A program made the position numbers and the translations under genes. A DNA stretch of 64,000 nt from the NCBI RefSeq assembly GCF_000429025.1, contig NZ_KE386835.1:421624-485623 (forward strand). The letters run 5' to 3'. The stretch's first letter is position 1. Every line of letters begins with the position of its first letter. The notes under the pieces are model-generated. The model was not told where the DNA came from. It saw only the letters and a program-made list of their open reading frames with translations, and ran no database searches. Source of the stretch: Actinospineispora spinosispora DSM 44797 (lineage in GTDB: Bacteria > Actinomycetota > Actinomycetes > Mycobacteriales > Pseudonocardiaceae). Positions 15,580 through 23,264 of this stretch are shown here, piece after piece.

Positions 15580-16665
15580 ATGGCAACTGACGCCGGGACG
15601 GTGCTGCCGAGTTCGGTAGTCCTTCGGCCGCACCATCCGCTGCTGCAGCGGGCCTCCGACGCCGTGCAGTTCGGCCTGGGACAGCACCAGGGCGTCGAGG
15701 CGGCCGGGCTGAGCCCCGAGCTGCTGCGGTTCGTGCGATCGCTGACACCGGGCGAACCCGTGACACCGTTCGACCTGGTCCAGCGCGCGGTCGCGGACGG
15801 CTGCACGCCCGAGGAGTCACTGGTGCTGCTCCAGGAGCTGTTCCGGCAAGGTGCGCTGCTCGACGCGGACCTGGCGCGGCGGCTGGTCATCGCACGCCGC
15901 GCCGCCCGCGTGGTGGTCGAAGGGTCGGGTCCGCTGTTCGCGCCGGTGGCCGTCGGGCTCGCCGTCGATGGGGTGGGCACACTCGAGCTGCGCACACGCG
16001 GTGCTGTGTCGGTCGAGGACCTGGGCACGCTCTCGATCTCGGAGCTGGGCCTCCCGCGCGGCGAGGCGACGGCCGAGGCGATCGGCAGGGTCGCGCCGCG
16101 CACGGTCGTGCACACCGAGCCGTCGCCGACCCGGCCCGACCTGGTCGTGTTCACCGACCTCCTGCGGCCCCGCCCGGCGCGGCACCAGGATCTGCTCGCC
16201 GACGGGGTCACCCAGCTGGTCGTCCGGGCGTCCGACGGGCTCGGGCTCGTCGGGCCGCTGGTCCTGCCGGGCCGGACCGCGTGCCTGCGCTGCCTGGACC
16301 TGCAGCACTCCGCCCGGGACGCCGCCTGGCCGTCGGTGGCGGCGACGCTGGTCGACCGGTCGGGCTCGGGCAGCCCCGCGACCATAGCCGCGACGGCGGC
16401 GCTGGCGGTCGAACAGGCACTGCTCGCACTGGACTCGACGGTGTCCGCGAGCGAGCCCCCACCGGTTCTCGACGCCGTCCTCGAGCTCGACATGCGGCGC
16501 GGAGACATCCGCCGGCGCGCGTGGGAGCCCCATCCGCGCTGCGGGTGCGGCGCAGGTCACACGAAAGGGGACAGCGACGGTTCGACCAGCGATGGGGGGC
16601 GACTTCTCGGCGAAGACCAACCCGTCGGGACACCCGCAACGTGCGTGACCGCGGCTGAGAGGTAG
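15580..16665 (+). CDS. ThiF/E1-like protein, TOMM leader-binding type
   Basis: A 361-residue protein. Residues 105-145 resemble the Rossmann strand-loop of E1-like enzymes (VVVEGSGPLFAPVAVGLAVDGV). A zinc site is formed by C235/C238 (CLRCLDL) and C321/C323 (CGCG), as in ThiF, MccB and the leader-binding partner of azoline cyclodehydratases. In mycobacteria the equivalent position is Rv3196. No azole-peptide precursor, YcaO or dehydrogenase is nearby, so a bacteriocin role is not supported here. The ATG at 15580 was chosen since the sequence before it is the repeat. It is six bases upstream of the ABC1 kinase gene. Confidence 0.75.
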   Translation: MATDAGTVLPSSVVLRPHHPLLQRASDAVQFGLGQHQGVEAAGLSPELLRFVRSLTPGEPVTPFDLVQRAVADGCTPEESLVLLQELFRQGALLDADLARRLVIARRAARVVVEGSGPLFAPVAVGLAVDGVGTLELRTRGAVSVEDLGTLSISELGLPRGEATAEAIGRVAPRTVVHTEPSPTRPDLVVFTDLLRPRPARHQDLLADGVTQLVVRASDGLGLVGPLVLPGRTACLRCLDLQHSARDAAWPSVAATLVDRSGSGSPATIAATAALAVEQALLALDSTVSASEPPPVLDAVLELDMRRGDIRRRAWEPHPRCGCGAGHTKGDSDGSTSDGGRLLGEDQPVGTPATCVTAAER

Positions 16666-16671
16666 ACAATC

Positions 16672-17991
16672 ATGGGCGTGAGCGAGATCCCCCGTAGCGG
16701 TGTGCAACGCACCGCCAAGCTGGCCAGCCTGCCACTCGGAGCCGCCGGACGCGCGGCAGCCGGATGGGGCCGGCGCTTGATCGGCGGAGACGGCGAGCAA
16801 ATCTCCGCCACGATGTCCGCCCGCAGCGCCGAGCAGTTGTTCACCGTGCTCGGCGAGCTCAAGGGCGGCGCGATGAAGTTCGGCCAGGCGCTGAGCATCT
16901 TCGAGGCGGCGGTACCCGACGAACTGGCCGGGCCCTACCGCGAGGCACTGACCAAGCTGCAGAGCTCGGCCCCGCCGATGCCGGCCACCGACGTCCACCG
17001 GGTCCTGTCCGAGCAGCTCGGCCGGGGCTGGCGCGAGCGGTTCGCCGACTTCGACGACGAGCCCGCCGCGTCCGCGAGCATCGGACAGGTCCACCGCGCG
17101 GTGTGGCACGACGGCCGCGATGTCGCGGTCAAGGTCCAGTACCCGGGCGCGGACGAGGCGCTGCTGGCCGATCTGCGCCAGCTGGGACGGTTCAGCCGGC
17201 TGCTGCAGCCGCTCGTACCCGGGATGGAGATCAAGCCGCTGATCGCGGAGCTGCGCGACCGGATGGCGGAGGAGCTCGACTACCGCGACGAGGCCGACAA
17301 CCAGCGCGCGTTCGCCAAGGCGTTCGCGGACGACCCGGAGATCCGGGTGCCCAGGGTCATCGCGTCCGCGCCGAAGACCGTGGTCAGCGAATGGATCACC
17401 GGTACCCCGCTGTCCGTGATCATCCGTGACGGTGACCAGGAAACCAGGAACTCGGCGGGCCGGTTGCTGTCGGAGTTCCACTACGCGTCGCCGCCCCGCG
17501 CGGGTCTGCTGCACGCCGACCCGCACCCCGGCAACTTCCAGCTCATGCCGGACGGCAGGCTCGCGGTCATCGACTTCGGTGCGGTCGCCCGGCTGCCCGA
17601 AGGCTCGCCGATCGTGCTGCAGCGGATGACCAGGATGGCGCTGCGCGGCGAGTCGACCGAGCTGATGGAACTGCTGCGCACCGAAGGTTTCGTCCGCGAG
17701 GGCATGCGCCTGGACCCCGATGACGTGCTCGCCTACCTGGCTCCGTTCGCGGAGCCACTGCTGACCGACAGCTTCAAGTTCAGCCGGGGCTGGCTGCAGG
17801 GCCAGGCCGAACGTGTCGGTGACCTGCGCAGCCCCGACTTCAAGACCGGCCGTGCACTGAACCTGCCGCCGCAGCACCTACTGGTCCACCGGGTCACGTT
17901 CGGCACGCTGGCAGTCATGTGCCAGCTCGGCGCGGAAGTCCCGCTGCGCGGCATCGTCGGCCGCTGGCAGCCGACCATCACTGAATCCTAG
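16672..17991 (+). CDS. ABC1/AarF-like atypical kinase (UbiB family)
   Basis: A 439-residue protein of the ABC1 (UbiB/ADCK) family. KFGQ (residues 69-72) is the KxGQ motif, ASIGQVHRA (135-143) replaces the glycine loop with the Ala-rich version, VAVKVQYPG carries Lys154, LLHADPHPGNF is the catalytic loop, and VIDFGAV holds the metal-binding Asp. These proteins have ATPase activity tied to quinone and lipid biology; the substrate here is unknown. GAGAGG precedes the ATG. It follows the ThiF-like gene as in mycobacteria (Rv3196-Rv3197), and is convergent with the whiB7 operon. Confidence 0.92.
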   Translation: MGVSEIPRSGVQRTAKLASLPLGAAGRAAAGWGRRLIGGDGEQISATMSARSAEQLFTVLGELKGGAMKFGQALSIFEAAVPDELAGPYREALTKLQSSAPPMPATDVHRVLSEQLGRGWRERFADFDDEPAASASIGQVHRAVWHDGRDVAVKVQYPGADEALLADLRQLGRFSRLLQPLVPGMEIKPLIAELRDRMAEELDYRDEADNQRAFAKAFADDPEIRVPRVIASAPKTVVSEWITGTPLSVIIRDGDQETRNSAGRLLSEFHYASPPRAGLLHADPHPGNFQLMPDGRLAVIDFGAVARLPEGSPIVLQRMTRMALRGESTELMELLRTEGFVREGMRLDPDDVLAYLAPFAEPLLTDSFKFSRGWLQGQAERVGDLRSPDFKTGRALNLPPQHLLVHRVTFGTLAVMCQLGAEVPLRGIVGRWQPTITES

Positions 17992-18619
17992 GCCTGTACT
18001 CGCGCGCCATCGTTCCCGGAAGGCCCTTCGGGCCGACCGGGAACGATCCAGGCGGCTCGCCTAACGGCTCGCTGCCTGGGGTTTTTCCTCGCGGACCCCC
18101 TTCGGGGGCCCACTCGGAAAAATGTCGCCTTCGGCGACGCGCGCGCTTCGTGCCCCGGCCTGGGAGCCGCCACTCATGCACTACCCGCCTTCGGCGGAAC
18201 CCCTCCGGGCACCTGCGCGGGGCCACCATGCACCGTGCCTCGCCACATTCCCGGTGCAAGCTGGGGGCTGCGGGCGTGATGCGCAACCCACGACGCACAC
18301 CCGCGCAGGCAACGAGGAGCCGTGAGTGTTTTGGGCTGCCAGGGCAGCCCAAAACACTCACGGGTCCTTAACCAGCTGCGGATGTACCTGCATCTGTAAA
18401 GCCGGCTCCGCGAGTCTCCGAAGGAGTTCCGGCGAAGGCCGGGCAGTGAATGTCCGCAACCACCCACCCAGCTGCCAGGGCTGCACTTGGGGTTCCCCCA
18501 AGCGCGCGCCCGGGCGAGCCCTCGAGCCTTCTTTTCTGGGAGCACCCCAGCGAGCGTTTACGCGAGCCGGGGTGGTCACAGAAAAATACCGCGCGCGAAA
18601 CAGGCCAAAGCAATCCAGC
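17992..18619. other. 628-base noncoding region, hairpin-rich
   Basis: I see no credible gene here. The ABC1 kinase and whiB7 operons converge on it. It holds a hairpin at 18009-18045 (CGTTCCCGG...CCGGGAACG), then a series of short stems capped by CTTCGG: GGCCCTTCGGGCC, CCCCCTTCGGGGG, GTCGCCTTCGGCGAC and CCGCCTTCGGCGG. A family A repeat lies at 18320, and a long imperfect hairpin at about 18531-18593 (TTTTCTGGGAGCACCCC against GGGGTGGTCACAGAAAA) may end the minus-strand whiB7 transcript. Confidence 0.7.
18320..18363. repeat. Family A inverted repeat, copy 2
   Basis: CCGTGAGTGTTTTGGGCTGCC pairs perfectly with its complement over 21 bp around a two-base AG loop. The arm is almost identical to the repeat at 53953 and shares GTGAGTGTT and GGGCTGCC with the one at 2571. 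Confidence 0.9.
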
Positions 18620-18853
18620 CTAACGAGACAGCCGCTCGGCACGCTGGGTTGCGTACCGGGCCAGCCACGTCCACCGGCGCACCGCGACCAGATTCCTTGC
18701 CATCCGGTCGCGGCGGGCTGTCTCCTCGGCCTCGCGCATTCGCACTCTGGCCAGGGCTTCGTACAGCAACATCTCACGGACTCCCGTCGGCTTGCCGGTC
18801 GTGCAGACCTGGCTCTGTACCTCTGACTGCATGACGAAATCGGTTGTCTTCAT
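18620..18853 (-). CDS. Small basic protein downstream of whiB7, unknown function
   Basis: A 77-residue protein. The ATG at 18853 has AGGAG seven bases upstream. The sequence is helical and charged, with an Arg/Glu-rich middle (EALARVRMREAEETARRDRMA) and an aromatic/basic end (RRWTWLARYATQRAERLSR). No family is recognised. It starts 29 bases after the whiB7 stop and is probably transcribed with it, so it would be induced with whiB7 by ribosome-targeting antibiotics; this follows from position only. Confidence 0.65.
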   Translation of the reverse strand: MKTTDFVMQSEVQSQVCTTGKPTGVREMLLYEALARVRMREAEETARRDRMARNLVAVRRWTWLARYATQRAERLSR

Positions 18854-18882
18854 CGGAGAACTCCTTTCCTGGCCGCTGTGCT

Positions 18883-19275
18883 CTACAGCGGCGCGCCGGC
18901 TGCCGCCAGCGCCCTGTCCCGTGCCAGCGCGGCCTTGCTCGGCCGGCCCCGTGGCCTCTTCCGAGCGATGACACTGCCCCGCTGGATGATCTCGCCACCC
19001 CAGACACCCCAGGGCTCGCCCCTGCTCAGGGCACCGTCCAGGCACTCGACCTTGAACGGGCACCCCGCGCACAGGCTCTTGGCCCGCTCGAGCTCGGCCG
19101 GGGTGTCGGCGAACCACAGGTCCGCGTCCTCGGCTTCCCTACAGGGCAGTGACAGATCGACGCCGGGTGCGGCGTCCAGCAATCCACCCAGGCCGGCGAC
19201 GGGGTCTCCGTCAGTTGCCGACGGCTGGTTCTCTCTCAGCGCTCCGCCGTCCAACGGAACGTTCCGCACTAGCAC
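18883..19275 (-). CDS. whiB7: WhiB7 antibiotic-resistance regulator
   Basis: A 130-residue WhiB protein. The [4Fe-4S] ligands are C45, C69, C72 and C78 (PCREAED, LCAGCPFKVEC), the GVWGGE turn is at 90-95, and the AT-hook RKRPRGRPSK (105-114) marks the WhiB7 subclass. WhiB7 binds sigma A and AT-rich sequence just upstream of the -35 to activate intrinsic resistance genes, including itself. The GTG at 19275 has GGAGGA six bases upstream. The gene has a leader of about 430 bases carrying a uORF and an intrinsic terminator, as described for whiB7/wblC. The neighbouring uvrD2 matches mycobacteria. Confidence 0.95.
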   Translation of the reverse strand: MLVRNVPLDGGALRENQPSATDGDPVAGLGGLLDAAPGVDLSLPCREAEDADLWFADTPAELERAKSLCAGCPFKVECLDGALSRGEPWGVWGGEIIQRGSVIARKRPRGRPSKAALARDRALAAAGAPL

Positions 19276-19340
19276 GACGACTCCTCCTTCTGCGTTGTGC
19301 GGTGAAACTTCGGGGAAACTTGTGTTCTTGTGACCTGGCA

Positions 19341-19380
19341 AAACAAAAAGGCCGCGGTCCCAGTACGGGTCCGCGGCCTT
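19341..19380 (-). terminator. Intrinsic terminator (attenuator) in the whiB7 leader
   Basis: On the minus strand AAGGCCGCGG pairs with CCGCGGCCTT, extended to about 14 bp with one mismatch, and is followed by TTTTGTTT. It lies 65 bases upstream of the whiB7 start and 32 bases after the uORF stop, so it should stop transcription unless an alternative fold forms. This matches the attenuation known for whiB7 leaders. Confidence 0.88.
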
Positions 19381-19412
19381 CGGTTGAACCGAGGTAGAGC
19401 GCCTTGAGCAGG

Positions 19413-19646
19413 TCAAGGGCATCGCTCCGGAGCGGACACGTATGGCGGCTTCTCAGCCTTGATGTGGGTCAACTGGCGCGGGTCGGCAGCCGCGGACATG
19501 CGCGGGTTGCGCAGCTTCGGCAGTGCCGCGAACAGACCGGTGGCGCTGAAAGCCGCGCCGCTCACACCGGTGCCGTTGCCGGGACCGCTGACGGAGGGAC
19601 CTTCGATGACCGGGAGCCTGTAGGCGCCGTGCAGGAGATTCGTCAT
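19413..19646 (-). CDS. Upstream ORF in the whiB7 leader
   Basis: A 77-codon frame from ATG 19646, with GGGAGGGGG 11 bases upstream (a GTG immediately precedes the ATG). It begins MTNLLHGAYRLPVIEG, has a Gly/Ser-rich middle, and ends YVSAPERCP. It sits between a candidate promoter and the attenuator. In whiB7/wblC leaders, slow or stalled translation of a uORF is known to favour anti-termination; by position this frame would do that job. It is longer than typical uORFs, so a functional small protein is not excluded. There is no match to a known domain. Confidence 0.65.
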   Translation of the reverse strand: MTNLLHGAYRLPVIEGPSVSGPGNGTGVSGAAFSATGLFAALPKLRNPRMSAAADPRQLTHIKAEKPPYVSAPERCP

Positions 19647-19710
19647 CACTGCGGCTACCCCCTCCCGAATCACGTCGACGCCCAGAGGGCGTCGGGAACT
19701 GTCGAGATCG

Positions 19711-19740
19711 ACCTTAGAAGTACCTGTGTCGTGCAAGCAA
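19711..19740 (-). promoter_or_regulatory. whiB7: Candidate whiB7 promoter
   Basis: On the minus strand TTGCTT (-35 like) and TAAGGT (-10 like) are 18 bases apart. The stretch before the -35 includes GAAACTC and, further up, ACTTTTT. WhiB7 promoters are known to carry A/T tracts just upstream of the -35. Placement fits the start of the leader, but the hexamers are weak matches. Confidence 0.4.
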
Positions 19741-19783
19741 CCGAGTTTCGGGCTTTCTGGGGAAAAAGTTCTCCCGGACGCCC

Positions 19784-21862
19784 TCAGACGTCGTCCGAGA
19801 CCACCAGCGAGAGCACATCCGGGCCGTAGCGCTCCAGTTTCGCGGCGCCGATTCCGGGGATCGAGACGAGCCCCGCGTTGTCGCACGGGCGGTGTTCGGC
19901 GATCGCGGTGAGGGTCGCGTCGGTGAACACCACATAGAGCGGGACCTGCTGTTTCTTGGCCGCTGCGCTGCGCCAGCTCTTGAGCCGGTCGAGCAGGTCG
20001 ATGTCCACATCGGACGGACAGTCCGGGCACCGGCGCAGACTCAACGCCTCAGCGCCGGAGAGTGATGTACCACACACTCGGCATCTCGGCTTGGCGCCGC
20101 CCTTTCCGGACGCGACGCGCGCGGTGGGGTGGCCTTCAGGGATCAGCCCGTAGAGGAACCGGCTGCGCCGCCGACGGCGTCCACCGTTCGACCGGGCGAG
20201 CGCCCAGGACATCGACAGGTGCCGGCGCGCTCTGGTCACCCCGACGTAGAGCAGCCTGCGCTCCTCCTCGATCTTGGCCTCGTCGCCGTCGGCGTGCTGG
20301 ATCGGCAGCGTGCCGTCGGCGAGGCCGACGAGGAACACGGCGTCCCACTCCAGCCCCTTCGCCGCGTGCAGCGACGCCAGGGTGACGCCCTGCACGGTCG
20401 GCGGGTGCGAGGCGTCCGCTCTGCTGGTCAGCTCGGCGGAGAACCGCCCGAGGTCGGTCTCCGGGTGGACCTGCGCCATCTCCTCGGCGAGCCCGACCAG
20501 GCCGCGCAGCGACTCCCAGCGCTGGCGCCCCGCGGTACCCGCCGCTGGCTCATCGGTCAGGCCGAGCGGCACGAGCACCGCGCGGACCTGGTCTCGCAGG
20601 GTCACCGCGTCCGGCGGCAGCTGCTCAGGGGACTGGGCCGCCGAACGCAGCGCGAGCATGGCCTGCCGCACCTCGGGTCGCGCGAAGAAGCGCTCGCCCC
20701 CGCGCACCTGGAACGGCACACCCACCTCGTCGAGTGCGCGTTCGTACACCTCGGACTGGGCGTTCACCCGGAACAGCACCGCGATCTCGCTGGCCGGGAT
20801 GCCGTCGGTGATCATCCGTTTGATCTTCGCGGCGACGGCGGCGGCCTCGGCGCTCTCGTCGTCGTACTCGGCGAACGTCGGCTCGGGTCCCGAGGGCTGC
20901 TGGCCGATCAGCCGCAGCCGCGTGCCCGCGGCCTGGCCGCGCGCGGCGGCGATGACCGTGTTCGCCGCGGAGACCACCTGCGGCGTCGAACGGTAGTCGC
21001 GCTGCAACCGGACGACGGTCGCCTCCGGGAACCGGCGGGCGAAGTCGAGCAGATAGCGCGGGGTGGCGCCGGCGAACGTGTAGATCGTCTGGTTCGCGTC
21101 ACCCACGACGGTCAGGTCGTCGCGCTCGCCGAGCCACGCGTCGAGCAGACGCTGCTGCAGCGGGGTGACGTCCTGGTACTCGTCGACCACGAAGCAGCGG
21201 TACCGCTCGTGGAACTCCCGCGCCACGTCCTCGCGGGCCTCCAGCACCGCTGCGGTCTGCAGCAGCAGGTCGTCGAAGTCGAGCAGTTGCTGGCTGGTCT
21301 TGAGCGCCTCGTAGCCGGCGAACACCTTGGCCACCAGCGTGGCGTCCGTCGGAACGTCCCTGCGGACCCTGGCGACCTCGGCCGGGTAGCGCTCCGGGGT
21401 GATCAGGCTGGCCTTCGCCCACTCGATCTCACCCGCCAGGTCTCGCAGCGACTCGGAGTTGGTGTCCGCGCCGACCCGGTGCGCCGCCTGTCCGACGACC
21501 CGCAGCTTGCCCTCGATGAGCTGCCACGGGTCCTGGCTGATCACCCGGGGCCAGAAGTAGCGCAGCTGGCGCAGCGCGGCGGCGTGGAACGTGCGGGCCT
21601 GGACACCGCCGACACCGAGTGCCCTCAGCCGGGTGCGCAGCTCACCGGCGGCGCGTGCGGTGAAGGTGACCGCAAGCACCTGACCTGGCGCGACGTGTCC
21701 GTCGTCGACGAGGTGCGCGATGCGCCGGGTGATGGTCCTGGTCTTGCCGGTCCCCGCTCCGGCGAGCACGCACACCGGCCCGCGCGGCGCATTCACGGCG
21801 GCCTGCTGCTCGTCGTCCAGTTCCGGCGTGTGCTGGGACAGGGACACAACGGAGGCCGACAT
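19784..21862 (-). CDS. uvrD2: ATP-dependent DNA helicase UvrD2
   Basis: A 692-residue SF1A helicase. Walker A is AGAGTGKT (34-41), motif II VDEYQD, motif III GDANQTIYTFAGA, and motif VI VGVTRARRHL. After the helicase core comes a four-Cys zinc module (CRVCGTSLSG...CPDCPSD) and an HRDC domain (QVPLYVVFTDATLTAIAEH...IPGIGAAKLERYG), the architecture of mycobacterial UvrD2, a 3'-5' helicase that is essential there. GAGAGG lies before the ATG. It is upstream of whiB7 on the same strand, as in mycobacteria, though whiB7 has its own promoter. Confidence 0.95.
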   Translation of the reverse strand: MSASVVSLSQHTPELDDEQQAAVNAPRGPVCVLAGAGTGKTRTITRRIAHLVDDGHVAPGQVLAVTFTARAAGELRTRLRALGVGGVQARTFHAAALRQLRYFWPRVISQDPWQLIEGKLRVVGQAAHRVGADTNSESLRDLAGEIEWAKASLITPERYPAEVARVRRDVPTDATLVAKVFAGYEALKTSQQLLDFDDLLLQTAAVLEAREDVAREFHERYRCFVVDEYQDVTPLQQRLLDAWLGERDDLTVVGDANQTIYTFAGATPRYLLDFARRFPEATVVRLQRDYRSTPQVVSAANTVIAAARGQAAGTRLRLIGQQPSGPEPTFAEYDDESAEAAAVAAKIKRMITDGIPASEIAVLFRVNAQSEVYERALDEVGVPFQVRGGERFFARPEVRQAMLALRSAAQSPEQLPPDAVTLRDQVRAVLVPLGLTDEPAAGTAGRQRWESLRGLVGLAEEMAQVHPETDLGRFSAELTSRADASHPPTVQGVTLASLHAAKGLEWDAVFLVGLADGTLPIQHADGDEAKIEEERRLLYVGVTRARRHLSMSWALARSNGGRRRRRSRFLYGLIPEGHPTARVASGKGGAKPRCRVCGTSLSGAEALSLRRCPDCPSDVDIDLLDRLKSWRSAAAKKQQVPLYVVFTDATLTAIAEHRPCDNAGLVSIPGIGAAKLERYGPDVLSLVVSDDV

Positions 21863-21928
21863 GCCCCCATCCTCTCAAGCCCTCCCCCGAACCACCGACC
21901 ACCCGCCACCCGGGCGCGCCCCGGACGG

Positions 21929-21977
21929 CACGAATGTGGCTTTAGGGACGCTCAACGTCCCTAAAGCCACATTCGTG
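21929..21977. terminator. Long perfect hairpin after the AraC gene
   Basis: CACGAATGTGGCTTTAGGGACG pairs perfectly with its complement (22 bp) around a CTCAA loop. It begins at the base after the AraC-family stop, and lies 67 bases before the uvrD2 start. No T-tract follows. It looks like a repeat element used as a terminator; the arm is different from families A and B. Confidence 0.75.
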
Positions 21978-22763
21978 TCATCGGGGGGAGCGGGTGGCGA
22001 ACAGGGCCGGGGTCGTGCCGAGCATCGACTTGAAGTGGCGGGTCAGGTGGGCCTGGTCGTAGAAACCCGACGCCGTGGCGACCTCGACGGGGCGTCTTCC
22101 GTCCAGCAGGAGTCTGCGCGCGAGGTCGATCCGTCTGCCGGTCAGGTAGCGGTGCGGCGGGACTCCGTGCGCCTTCGTGAACGCTCTGACCAGGTGAGTG
22201 GGATGGCTGTGCAGCGCGGCGGCGGCCTCGTCGAGCGTCAGGCCGGTCGTGACCCGTTCGTCGAGGAGCTGCCTCAGCCGCTCGGCGAGCCCGGGGTCGC
22301 GGTGCGGCGGCCGCCAGTCGGGAACCTGGCCGCGCAGCTGCTGACCGAGCCGTTCGCGGATCAACGCCAGCCTGGCCTGCGCCTGGAAGTCCTCCCCCGG
22401 CTGGGCCAGCACCAGGTGCAGCTGGTGGATGCGCTGCCGCAGCACCGGATCGCTCCAGCCCGGCCGGTCGACGGCACGACCGATCAGGTGCTCGCCGAGC
22501 ACGTCCGACTCCAGGTACAGCACGCGCTTGCGGAACCCGGCAGGTGTCGCGGCCCGTCCGTCGTGCACCACGTGCGGCGGCAGGAGGGTCACCAGCGAGG
22601 TCAGCGCCCCGTGCTCGTGGCGATCGAGGTCGTAGCGGACCGCACCGTCGTCGATGATCAGCAGCGACCAGGCGTCGTGGGTGTGCAGCGGGTAGGCGTG
22701 GTCGATGAAACGGGCGTGGAACACCTCCGCGACACCCGGCACGTCCGGACGCCACGCGCTCAC
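21978..22763 (-). CDS. AraC-family transcriptional regulator
   Basis: A 261-residue protein. The N-terminal part is a cupin (YPLHTHDAWSLLIIDDGAVRYDLDR) with PPHVVHDG, and the C-terminal part carries two helix-turn-helix motifs (LTLDEAAAALHSHPTHLVRAF and RPVEVATASGFYDQAHLTRHFKSMLGTTP). The GTG at 22763 has GGAG eight bases upstream and was preferred over the TTG at 22787. It diverges from a DUF2000 gene across 68 bases, which is its most likely target besides itself. The ligand is unknown. Confidence 0.88.
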   Translation of the reverse strand: MSAWRPDVPGVAEVFHARFIDHAYPLHTHDAWSLLIIDDGAVRYDLDRHEHGALTSLVTLLPPHVVHDGRAATPAGFRKRVLYLESDVLGEHLIGRAVDRPGWSDPVLRQRIHQLHLVLAQPGEDFQAQARLALIRERLGQQLRGQVPDWRPPHRDPGLAERLRQLLDERVTTGLTLDEAAAALHSHPTHLVRAFTKAHGVPPHRYLTGRRIDLARRLLLDGRRPVEVATASGFYDQAHLTRHFKSMLGTTPALFATRSPR

Positions 22764-22831
22764 CCGCTCCGCTCCGTCTACAAGCAAAGAACGTACAAGA
22801 CCGGGCGCTCCTCGCGGAGCATCGTGAGGGC

Positions 22832-23260
22832 ATGACCGACGAACAACCCATCCGCTTCGATACGAAGATCGCCGTCCTGCTGCGCGACGACCTGGCGACC
22901 TGGCAGCGCCTGAACGTGACCGCGTTCCTGGTCAGCGGCATCGCGGCGAAGAACCCCGAGCTGATCGGCGAGCCGTACGAGGACGCGGACAACACCCTCT
23001 ACCTGCCGATGTTCCGTCAGCCCGTGCTCGTGTTCGAGGGCGGCAAAGAGACGCTGACCTCGGCACACGGCCGGTGGTTGCAGCGTGGCTACCTGATGTC
23101 GGTGTTCACCTCGGACCTGTTCAGCACCGGTAACGACCGCGACAACCGGGCGGCCGTGCGCGCGGTGCCGACGGACCAGCTCGACCTGGTCGGCATCGCA
23201 CTGCACGGCCCCCGCAACGCCGTCGACAAGGCGGTCAAGGGCGCCCGGCTGCACAGCTGA
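22832..23260 (+). CDS. DUF2000 family protein
   Basis: A 142-residue soluble protein with DUF2000 features: FDTKIAVLLRDDLATWQRLNVTAFLVSGIA at the start and VGIALHGPRNAVDKAVKGA at the end. DUF2000 has a fold related to peptidyl-tRNA hydrolase II; no activity is established. It is often encoded beside AraC-type regulators, as here, so its expression is probably controlled by the divergent gene. Its stop is four bases from the convergent multicopper oxidase stop with no terminator between them. Confidence 0.85.
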   Translation: MTDEQPIRFDTKIAVLLRDDLATWQRLNVTAFLVSGIAAKNPELIGEPYEDADNTLYLPMFRQPVLVFEGGKETLTSAHGRWLQRGYLMSVFTSDLFSTGNDRDNRAAVRAVPTDQLDLVGIALHGPRNAVDKAVKGARLHS

Positions 23261-23264
23261 GTGA

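Noticed and set aside
15817..17877. 686-residue minus-strand open frame opposite the ThiF-like and ABC1 genes
   Set aside because: The plus-strand genes carry kinase and zinc-site motifs and proper starts; the antisense frame has none.
15580..17991. Thiazole/oxazole peptide (RiPP) cluster
   Set aside because: Only the E1-like protein is present. No YcaO, flavin dehydrogenase or short Cys/Ser-rich precursor was seen within several kb, and the gene order matches a housekeeping block in mycobacteria.
18358..18777. Possible 139-residue minus-strand protein in the region after whiB7
   Set aside because: It overlaps the well-supported small gene 18620-18853 in another frame, has no ribosome site, and its sequence is Arg/Pro-rich and runs through repeat-like DNA.
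20129..21964. 611-residue plus-strand open frame opposite uvrD2
   Set aside because: UvrD2 on the minus strand has all helicase motifs. The plus-strand translation is Arg/Gly-rich without domains.
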